Assembly (NCBI RefSeq): GCF_003172895.1
Contig: NZ_QGKL01000012.1
Location: 1-64,000 of the forward strand
Direction of reading: 5' to 3'
Length of the DNA stretch: 64,000 nucleotides
Origin: Leucothrix arctica
GTDB taxonomy: Bacteria; Pseudomonadota; Gammaproteobacteria; Thiotrichales; Thiotrichaceae
Position 1 is the stretch's first letter. Each line of letters begins with the position of its first letter. Position numbers and translations under genes: made by a program. Below are positions 19,454 to 26,548 of the stretch, piece by piece. The notes under the pieces were generated by a model. The model searched no databases. It was not told where the DNA came from and saw only the letters and a program-made list of their open reading frames with translations.

Positions 19454-20848
19454 TTACTGAGTACGGATTGTTTCTAGTTTGTCGAGATTAATACTATTGA
19501 CGCCAGCAAATAATGGCGCGTTTATTTTTAGCTGTTCTAGCCACTTCGGCTCAGCAAAACCACTGACGTAAAGTACTTCGTCATTTAGATTTAACTGGAT
19601 CGTTGGTGGCGGTAATAGCGCCTTTTCTATGCGTTGTTGAACGAGTTCTGGTTCTAGCGATAGGTAGGGTCTAAAGTTACTTTTGACTGATAATTTATTT
19701 AGCGCGTACTCATTAATCAGTGACTCGGGCGATCTTGCCGTTGAGTCTGCTAACCCATGTAGTTGGTAAGTACCATTTTCATAGGCGGTATGAGATAAAA
19801 TGATGCCTGGCTCAGAACGAAATACCTGCTGTAGCTTATTCCATTGTTTATTTTCAACATAGTTCGAGTAGCTTAGGTAAGCGATGCCAACGATAGCTGC
19901 AAAACCAATCCCTACAAAAATCATTTGCTTTTTCGAAAAACTTTCCTTCAGTTTTTCTTCAGCTTTGTCAGGCGTCTCACGAGACTGCTTCTTTATGCAA
20001 TTCATGAGAAGCGGCTGTAAGTGATCAAACTGACTTGAATCGCCGTCATAACCATCGAGCTGTAGTGACTCTTCCTGATGAATTGCTTCCATTGTCTCTG
20101 AAAGTGTTAAATGCATGCCCGAAGGTACGATACCTCTAACGACTGCAGCAATAACTGCCGTAGGGCCATATTCTATTAATAGGGTCAAGTCGCCTAGTTT
20201 TAGGGTGTCTAGGTCGCTATCTTTTTCTGTGGTAAACGAGTCTCTCAAAAAATCTTGAATAGCCGTTAACATGCTAGATATTAGATCTGGATCTTTACTC
20301 ACCGCGTTATCTGTAACCACATGTTGAAGCAGTAGCCCTGTTTCTCGATGAACCAGAAAAACTTGTTCAACTTGAAAGACTAGGGTGCTTGTAAAAACAA
20401 CCTCAGCATAACTTTTGCCTGTTCGCCAAGCGTCAAAGCGCCAGCGAAATGACTTTGGTGAGAGGCTATTTTCCAACAATTCATTCATGTTGAGCACCAT
20501 CTGACTGATGCTGACATTAATTGACTTGCGAATAGCAGGCCCAATAATAGGGTAGAGCGCATCAGCAATAGGCTTCGGGTTTACGGTTACTGACTCTGAG
20601 AGTGACTTCTGCAAAATTGGTGTAAAAAACTTTAGGATGCTGCCATCATCTTTTTCACGCGTTTTTAACGCTTGGGTAATAACCGATGACATATGTTCTG
20701 CAAGCAATGCAGGATCTTCTTGTATGTTTTTTTGCCGTAATAATTCTTTATACTCAGGCCCTAATAACAAGTTGCGCAAAGTCTCGAGGTCATCATGTGA
20801 TAACTCGCTTTGTGCTTGCTTAGGATGAGTGTTTATTGCGGCAGACAT
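19454..20848 (-). CDS. membrane-anchored GTPase-partner candidate with roadblock-like and BON-like regions
   Basis: About 464 residues from ATG at 20848, four bases after the upstream stop; an upstream in-frame start would overlap that gene by 125 bases. Residues about 95-150 are helical with IGPAIRKSI. Residues about 155-260 have the strand order VFLVHRETGLLLQHV, a long helix, then DLTLLIEYGPTAVIAAVVRG, reminiscent of roadblock/longin folds that bind Ras-like GTPases. One membrane helix is at about 308-327. The C-terminal 135 residues look like two BON-type repeats in the periplasm. Related proteins I recall carry a C-terminal OmpA domain, absent here. The roadblock reading is inference. Confidence 0.65.
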   Translation of the reverse strand: MSAAINTHPKQAQSELSHDDLETLRNLLLGPEYKELLRQKNIQEDPALLAEHMSSVITQALKTREKDDGSILKFFTPILQKSLSESVTVNPKPIADALYPIIGPAIRKSINVSISQMVLNMNELLENSLSPKSFRWRFDAWRTGKSYAEVVFTSTLVFQVEQVFLVHRETGLLLQHVVTDNAVSKDPDLISSMLTAIQDFLRDSFTTEKDSDLDTLKLGDLTLLIEYGPTAVIAAVVRGIVPSGMHLTLSETMEAIHQEESLQLDGYDGDSSQFDHLQPLLMNCIKKQSRETPDKAEEKLKESFSKKQMIFVGIGFAAIVGIAYLSYSNYVENKQWNKLQQVFRSEPGIILSHTAYENGTYQLHGLADSTARSPESLINEYALNKLSVKSNFRPYLSLEPELVQQRIEKALLPPPTIQLNLNDEVLYVSGFAEPKWLEQLKINAPLFAGVNSINLDKLETIRTQ

Positions 20849-20852
20849 CGCG

Positions 20853-21422
20853 TTACTTTTCCTCGGTAGCGAGTTGTTCCGCCATACCGCGTAGTAACTT
20901 AGCAAGGTCTCCTCGATCTGTTTTATCAGAGCGTAGCTCTTTCGCTGCAACTTCAAGCTTCTGAGAAAGCGCTTCATAGTGCTTTTTAGACTGAACGTCT
21001 AGCGTATCAGTAGCTTGAGTAAACTCTTTTTGTAGTTGTGACTGCGCACATTGGTGGGTCTGGTTCGACTCATCTAACGACTGCTGTAACTGTGTAATGT
21101 GTTGGCTTGCGCCTTTGCCGCTTGCGATGCGCTGCTCTGTTTCACTAGTAATAAGGCTATGTAGCTTCTTAAGCTCTGAAGACACCTGCTCAAACTGGTT
21201 TTGAGTTTCCTGTTGCAACTGGCCAAGATTAGCTTTTAGTTCTTTATGTAGACTACTACGCTTTTCTTCATCTTCACGCGCTTGCTCGCCAAACAAAATA
21301 TCACGAATAGTAGATAGTTTATTAGCATCTTCAGACGTATTCATTGAGTCTTCAACCAACTGTTTAGCAGGGTTTACTCTATGATTAGAGGCGTTCTTTT
21401 TATGGTGAGTATTCTTATTCAT
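20853..21422 (-). CDS. coiled-coil protein, first gene of the GTPase operon
   Basis: A 189-residue hydrophilic protein with no signal peptide or membrane segment. From about residue 50 to the end it is a long Gln/Glu/Lys/Leu-rich helix with heptad spacing, so an extended coiled coil is likely. No known domain is recognised. Its stop lies four bases before the next start, and a GAGG ribosome site for that gene is inside its last codons. The position suggests a scaffold for the membrane protein and GTPase; no function can be assigned. Confidence 0.7.
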   Translation of the reverse strand: MNKNTHHKKNASNHRVNPAKQLVEDSMNTSEDANKLSTIRDILFGEQAREDEEKRSSLHKELKANLGQLQQETQNQFEQVSSELKKLHSLITSETEQRIASGKGASQHITQLQQSLDESNQTHQCAQSQLQKEFTQATDTLDVQSKKHYEALSQKLEVAAKELRSDKTDRGDLAKLLRGMAEQLATEEK

Positions 21423-21521
21423 TAACTAGCTTACCAAGTCATTATTAGGAGACATTAGTACGACAGGTAACACTCAGGATAGGGGATAGTGCGGTTATTC
21501 TGAGAGTAAGGTCGTGCAGAA

Positions 21522-21559
21522 GGGAAAGCCATTAGTTCTTTTATAATGTGGCTTTTCCC
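21522..21559 (-). terminator. stem-loop after ylqF
   Basis: GGGAAAGCCA pairs with TGGCTTTTCCC (one bulged T) around a 17-base loop, about 70 bases after the ylqF stop. There is no T-run, so it may instead be an mRNA-stabilising hairpin. Confidence 0.45.
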
Positions 21560-21627
21560 GTCAGTCTACCCAAGACTCTATACCTTGCGCATGAATCTTT
21601 AATGAATATGGTGTGTTCTAGAGCTAC

Positions 21628-22557
21628 CTAACGTCGCTTCTTCTTAAAGCCCTTCTTCCTTGCCTCATCTTTAATGCGCTTAGCTTCCTTGGCGATAACA
21701 ACTTCAGTTTGCTCCTTCTCAACACGAGCAGGGTCTTCCATTGTAATCGGTCCTAAGAAACCAGAGCGAAGCTCAGAAATTAGAATATTACTGACTTTTT
21801 CAAGCAGTATAGAACCACCCGAACGCAAACTACCGCGAAGTCGACCAATAGCTTCTAGCAACTCGATTTCAGATTCTGGAACAGACTCCAACTTATAACG
21901 ATCAACCAAACGTTCTGGGTAAGCTTCCAATAAGTACTCTGCTACTGCAAACGCTACGTCGGTATTATCCGTCGCCGTTTCTTTGATTGCACCAGTAGCG
22001 GCTAATCGGTAGCCACTGTTTTCATGGTCGATTTTTGGCCACATCATACCCGGTGTATCAATAAGAATAATGCCGTGCTCTAGTTTTATACGCTGTTGCT
22101 GCTTCGTAACGGCAGGTTCATTACCCGTTTTAGCAATGGTGCGACCCGCCAAGCCATTAATCAGCGTTGATTTACCGACGTTAGGGATACCAATAATCAT
22201 CGCGTTGATGACTCGGTGATCACCCGCACGGCCTTTGTTAGGCACCATACGATGACATAGGTCAGTGATCTGACGCAGCTGTCCTGAGCCTTTCACATTC
22301 GTTGCGATGGTCCGAACATTATCGTTCTTCTCAAAGTACTCCTGCCAAATTGCCGTCATTTCAGGGTCGGCCATGTCGCTTTTGTTGAGTAGCTTAATGC
22401 AGGGCTTATCGCCAATTATTTCAGCAATCATTGGATTCTGGCTGCTAAACGGAATACGCGCATCCAACACTTCAATCAGAATATCAACCTCTGGCAAAGC
22501 CTCACGAACTTGTTTCGCGGCTTTGTGCATGTGGCCTGGAAACCATTGAATGTGCAT
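21628..22557 (-). CDS. ylqF: ribosome-biogenesis GTPase, YlqF/RbgA type
   Basis: A 309-residue circularly permuted GTPase. It begins with IQWFPGHMHKA; G4 NKSD comes before G1 GIPNVGKSTLIN and G3 DTPG, the permuted order of this family. The C-terminus is very basic (KKGFKKKRR), fitting rRNA binding. RbgA works in late 50S assembly in Bacillus; the gammaproteobacterial members are less studied. It starts one base after the cvfB stop, so they form an operon. Confidence 0.92.
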   Translation of the reverse strand: MHIQWFPGHMHKAAKQVREALPEVDILIEVLDARIPFSSQNPMIAEIIGDKPCIKLLNKSDMADPEMTAIWQEYFEKNDNVRTIATNVKGSGQLRQITDLCHRMVPNKGRAGDHRVINAMIIGIPNVGKSTLINGLAGRTIAKTGNEPAVTKQQQRIKLEHGIILIDTPGMMWPKIDHENSGYRLAATGAIKETATDNTDVAFAVAEYLLEAYPERLVDRYKLESVPESEIELLEAIGRLRGSLRSGGSILLEKVSNILISELRSGFLGPITMEDPARVEKEQTEVVIAKEAKRIKDEARKKGFKKKRR

Positions 22558-22558
22558 A

Positions 22559-23401
22559 TTATTCTTCTTCGCTTAGCGTAATTAATTCGTGTGTAATCAG
22601 TATTTTTCGCTGCTTGTAAAGGCTACTTAACGCACGCTTATAGTTAGACTTACTGACTTGGTAGCTGCGATAAATCGCCTCTGGTGGGCTCTTATCCGTA
22701 ATTTTTGAACTGCCATCATTGTCTTTTAAGTGCTGCAAGACTTTATCTTCCAATAGCTCAACCGTCGTTTTTTTACCAGGGTCTAAGCGTAAGTCGATTT
22801 TGCCGTCGTCACGAATGGCTTTAATGAAGCCTTTCATTTCGTCACCCATACGCAAGTCACGGAAGACTTCGTTACGAAAGATCAGACCCAGATAGTCATG
22901 GTTGATAACTGCCTTATAGCCAAGGTCAGTTTGTCCCGAAATGATCAAATCAACTTTTTGGCCAACGACGAGGTCTTCGTCTGCTTCTTCTTCAAGATAA
23001 TTGTGAAGGCGTGATGACGCCATAATGCGGTTAGTTGCATCGTCTAGCGCTACAACAACGGTGTAAGATCTGCCAACTTCCATCGGGCTGTCTTGCTCGC
23101 TGTATGGCACTAGTAAGTCTTTTGGTAAACCCCAGTCAAGAAATGCGCCGACAGCATTAACACTGACAACTTTTAGACAAGCACACTCATCAACCATGAC
23201 TTTAGGTGTTTCAGTGGTCGCGATTAAGCGGTCTTCTGAGTCAAGGTAGATAAAGAGGTCTAGCCAGTCCTGCACGATAGTGCCTTCAGGTACGTAGCGC
23301 GTGGGTAGCAAGATTTCGCCTGCTTCGCCGCCGTCCATATACATTCCGAAAGTCACTTGTTTAGTGACTTGAAGGGTATTGATGCGCCCGATTTCCAGCA
23401 T
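22559..23401 (-). CDS. cvfB: S1-domain RNA-binding protein, CvfB family
   Basis: A 280-residue protein with two or three S1-like OB folds (residues about 5-60, 70-130 and 145-215) and a C-terminal winged-helix segment ending in SLYKQRKI. The VGAFLDWGLPKDLLVP strand pair is the family hallmark. CvfB proteins bind RNA; in Staphylococcus the protein affects virulence-gene expression. No catalytic residues are expected. Same operon as ylqF, which fits a ribosome or RNA role. Confidence 0.85.
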   Translation of the reverse strand: MLEIGRINTLQVTKQVTFGMYMDGGEAGEILLPTRYVPEGTIVQDWLDLFIYLDSEDRLIATTETPKVMVDECACLKVVSVNAVGAFLDWGLPKDLLVPYSEQDSPMEVGRSYTVVVALDDATNRIMASSRLHNYLEEEADEDLVVGQKVDLIISGQTDLGYKAVINHDYLGLIFRNEVFRDLRMGDEMKGFIKAIRDDGKIDLRLDPGKKTTVELLEDKVLQHLKDNDGSSKITDKSPPEAIYRSYQVSKSNYKRALSSLYKQRKILITHELITLSEEE

Positions 23402-23558
23402 CGTGTGTCGTCCTATAAATTAATTTCAAGCAGGAGTTCCTGCAATGAAGGCATTCTACCGTTGATTGGAGTGGGTCACCATAGAATTCGTTGGTCGCAT
23501 GGGATAGCTTGACTAAAGCGCTGGCAACGCAGGGAGAGAGTGGTTAATAACTACTCTT

Positions 23559-25454
23559 TTAACTAACGGTTAAGACCTTATTAAAACTCTCTAGGGAGTC
23601 TATAAACTGTTTTTCAGGTACTGCCTTAGACCATAAGTAGCCCTGTGCAAAATCACACTTAAGATTGACCAGTATGTTCCTGACTGCGGTTGTTTCAACG
23701 CCTTCTGCAACGACATTTAGGTTTAAAATATGAGCCATCTGTATGACTGCTTTAACTACTGCAAAATGGTTTTTAGAGGTGTTGAGTTCCAAAATAAAGG
23801 ACTTATCAAGCTTGATCGTATCGACTTTGAAATTAATTAAGTAACTAAGGTTTGAGTAACCCGTAACAAAATCATCAATTGACAGTTGAATACCTAAGTC
23901 TTTTAACGACTTTAATTGAGCAGTGATGGTTGCATTGTGTTGAATCAATACGTGTTCAGTCAGTTCAATCTCTAAAAACTCAGGGGCTAAGTCATACTTT
24001 TTTAAGGCGTTAAATACATGCGTTTTGAAGCTATTTCTCATGAACTGTACGGATGAAACATTGACCGAAATACACAGTTGATCAAAGCCAGCATCATGCC
24101 ATTTTTTACAAACGCGGCACGCTTCGTCAATTACCCATTTACCAATTTCGTGAATCAGTTCGGTAGACTCAAGAATAGGGATAAACTCATCTGGCATGAA
24201 ACCACTAGGGTTGTCACGGCTCCAGCGTAATAAGGCTTCCGCACTTTCCACTTTACCGTTTGATAAATTAACTTTCGGTTGAAAGTGAAGGTCGAATGAC
24301 TCCTGCTCAATAGCGTCTTTCAGGCCAGTCAAAATTGACGTTTTTCGTAAGGCTTCTTCGTGTAATTCTTTGGAGTAATAGCTGAATGTATTTTTACCAA
24401 GCTGCTTAGACTCATACATTGCGATATCCGCTTTTTTACGCATCTCATCAAACTCTCTACCATCAATAGGCGCTATCGCAATGCCCACTGAGCCGGTCAT
24501 TCGAATAGAGGTTTCAAAAACGTAGTAGGGCGTAGCAATGACCTGCATTACGCTAGTGGCGAATTTATTGATATCAAACTGTTTATCTCGCTTGATAATT
24601 AAAACAAACTCATCTCCACCTAGGCGGCAGGCAACATCAGTCGGAAGCAGTAACTTCTTAAACTCATTTGAAATAGCGATGAGAAGCTCATCTCCTGCAT
24701 TATGGCCGAACGAATCATTGATGTTTTTGAAGTTATCAAGGTCTATGAATAACAACGTAATGAGTTCGTCTTTATCTTTGATTTGCGCCAGCAGTTTCTG
24801 GTAATAATCTTCACAGGCGTTACGGTTGAGCAGTCCTGTTAGTGGCTCTTGCTCTAGTAATAGTTGGATGGTTTGTTGTGAGGCAGTCGCTTTGTCATTT
24901 TCGAGGCCTAAACGTTTCAGTGTGACTTTCATATCTGCATTGATTACCCATGCGACATAGGCAGATAATATGGTAATCAAAACAATATCAACGACTTGCT
25001 CTGCCCCTAGTGTCGTTAAGGGAGAAGGAGTCCAGTTGTTAATACTATTGGCACCTAGGAATATGATGGCGACAATTAGGTAAGCGAGTATCGAAAGAAA
25101 CATTTTCACACCGCCCAGCAGTGCGGAAAAATTGATTATGACGGGGTAACATAAAATTGATGAATCACGTAGCCCGCCATTCATCCATGTTATGTACGTT
25201 ATTCCAATGGTAATCGACCATAACGTAATGCCTCTTGCTAAGTGTTCTCTTTCTGTTTTTAAGAGGTAAAAAGACAAGAGGATGGCGCAAACAATAGTAG
25301 AGATGATTACAAGCGTTCCGGTCAAATCTCTACCAGAGAACAGAATATTCACTATAAACAGTAGTGAAAATACTAAGGTTACCCAAAGCAGCTGGCGGAA
25401 CCGTTTCACAAGGAATACATTGTTTATATTAGAATTATAATGACTGACTTTCAT
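23559..25454 (-). CDS. membrane GGDEF-EAL protein
   Basis: A 631-residue protein with about six N-terminal membrane helices (residues 20-175), GGDEF at 279-283 and an EAL domain from about 375. Both the GGDEF and the EAL (406-408) motifs are intact. The inhibitory RxxD site before GGDEF reads LPTD, so product inhibition is probably lost. The EAL metal motif DDFGTGYS reads DDFVTGYS (527-534), keeping both aspartates. It could make or break cyclic-di-GMP; which activity dominates is not readable. Alone in its transcription unit. Confidence 0.92.
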   Translation of the reverse strand: MKVSHYNSNINNVFLVKRFRQLLWVTLVFSLLFIVNILFSGRDLTGTLVIISTIVCAILLSFYLLKTEREHLARGITLWSITIGITYITWMNGGLRDSSILCYPVIINFSALLGGVKMFLSILAYLIVAIIFLGANSINNWTPSPLTTLGAEQVVDIVLITILSAYVAWVINADMKVTLKRLGLENDKATASQQTIQLLLEQEPLTGLLNRNACEDYYQKLLAQIKDKDELITLLFIDLDNFKNINDSFGHNAGDELLIAISNEFKKLLLPTDVACRLGGDEFVLIIKRDKQFDINKFATSVMQVIATPYYVFETSIRMTGSVGIAIAPIDGREFDEMRKKADIAMYESKQLGKNTFSYYSKELHEEALRKTSILTGLKDAIEQESFDLHFQPKVNLSNGKVESAEALLRWSRDNPSGFMPDEFIPILESTELIHEIGKWVIDEACRVCKKWHDAGFDQLCISVNVSSVQFMRNSFKTHVFNALKKYDLAPEFLEIELTEHVLIQHNATITAQLKSLKDLGIQLSIDDFVTGYSNLSYLINFKVDTIKLDKSFILELNTSKNHFAVVKAVIQMAHILNLNVVAEGVETTAVRNILVNLKCDFAQGYLWSKAVPEKQFIDSLESFNKVLTVS

Positions 25455-25527
25455 TCTGCGCTCGTTTTATTTTTGTGAACTAGTGTAATAGAATAGATAG
25501 CAAGCGCGCAGCTACTTGCACAGCTAG

Positions 25528-26460
25528 TTAATTTAGCCCCATCAAAACCCGAACATGCTCAGTAGCACAACGTCCCAATGAGACGAGGTCATAGCCGCCC
25601 TCTAACATAGAGATTACTCGCCCTTGAGAAAATTCGTCTGCTACTTTGCAAACCTCTTCGGTTACCCAAATGTAGTCACTGTCCATAAGGCTAAAGCCGC
25701 CCATCTCATCATCAATATGCCCATCAAAACCTGCTGAAATATAAATAATTTCAGGTTTGAATTTTTTTAATGAAGGTAACCATTCATCCTGAATAGCTTT
25801 TCGAAAGTCTGAGCCTTTAGTCCCAACTGGCAGCGGTACATTGACCATTAAGTCGTCGACTGTTTTTCCTGCATAGCCCGGATAAAATGGGTGCTGGTAA
25901 GTTGAGCAAAACAGCACATTAGGGTTGTGCGCTAAAATATCTTCTGTGCCATTACCATGGTGCACATCAAAATCAACAATCGCTACGCGTTTGAGTTTGT
26001 GATGATTGACCGCGTGTAATGCGGCAATGGCTACATTATTAAAAAAACAAAACCCTCCAGCGGCACCTTTCTCTGCGTGATGTCCCGGTGGTCGAACATT
26101 ACAAAATGAGTGTCTTACCTCACCTGCAACCGCAAGGTCAGTTGCCAAAATGCCTGCACCGGCGGAGCGTTGTGCAGCTTCTAGCGTAAAAGGGTTCATA
26201 CAAGTATCAGGATCTACATTGCGGAAACCATCTAAAGGAGAGTTGTTAAAGATGTCCTCAACAAAGGCTTTATCATGTGCTCTCTCGATCTGAGGTATCG
26301 TCGCACTTGGCGCGTCAAAGTGGCGTAAAAAGTCCATTAACCCTTTCGCAGCCAACTGATCCTCGATGGCACTAATGCGTCGGGGGCACTCTGGATGGTG
26401 CTCGATCATTTCATGCTTTAAGCAATCAGGGTGAGTGATGTAAGCAGTTTGCATAGACAA
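25528..26460 (-). CDS. histone deacetylase family protein
   Basis: A 310-residue zinc-dependent deacetylase of the AcuC/HDAC superfamily. The general bases are His126-His127 in PPGHHAE, zinc ligands are Asp165, His167 (DFDVHHGNG) and Asp246 (SAGFD), and Tyr290 in EGGYD is the transition-state residue; all are intact. Substrates may be acetyl-lysine or acetyl-polyamines. It is divergent from a Pat-type acetyltransferase, which favours lysine deacetylation; that is inferred from position. Confidence 0.9.
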   Translation of the reverse strand: MSMQTAYITHPDCLKHEMIEHHPECPRRISAIEDQLAAKGLMDFLRHFDAPSATIPQIERAHDKAFVEDIFNNSPLDGFRNVDPDTCMNPFTLEAAQRSAGAGILATDLAVAGEVRHSFCNVRPPGHHAEKGAAGGFCFFNNVAIAALHAVNHHKLKRVAIVDFDVHHGNGTEDILAHNPNVLFCSTYQHPFYPGYAGKTVDDLMVNVPLPVGTKGSDFRKAIQDEWLPSLKKFKPEIIYISAGFDGHIDDEMGGFSLMDSDYIWVTEEVCKVADEFSQGRVISMLEGGYDLVSLGRCATEHVRVLMGLN

Positions 26461-26548
26461 TTTCCTTTTATCTTGTAACGTAAGATCCCTATCTAAAATA
26501 ACTTAAAATTGTAGGTTTAATCCAGTCATGTTTTGCTATCCTTGAACT

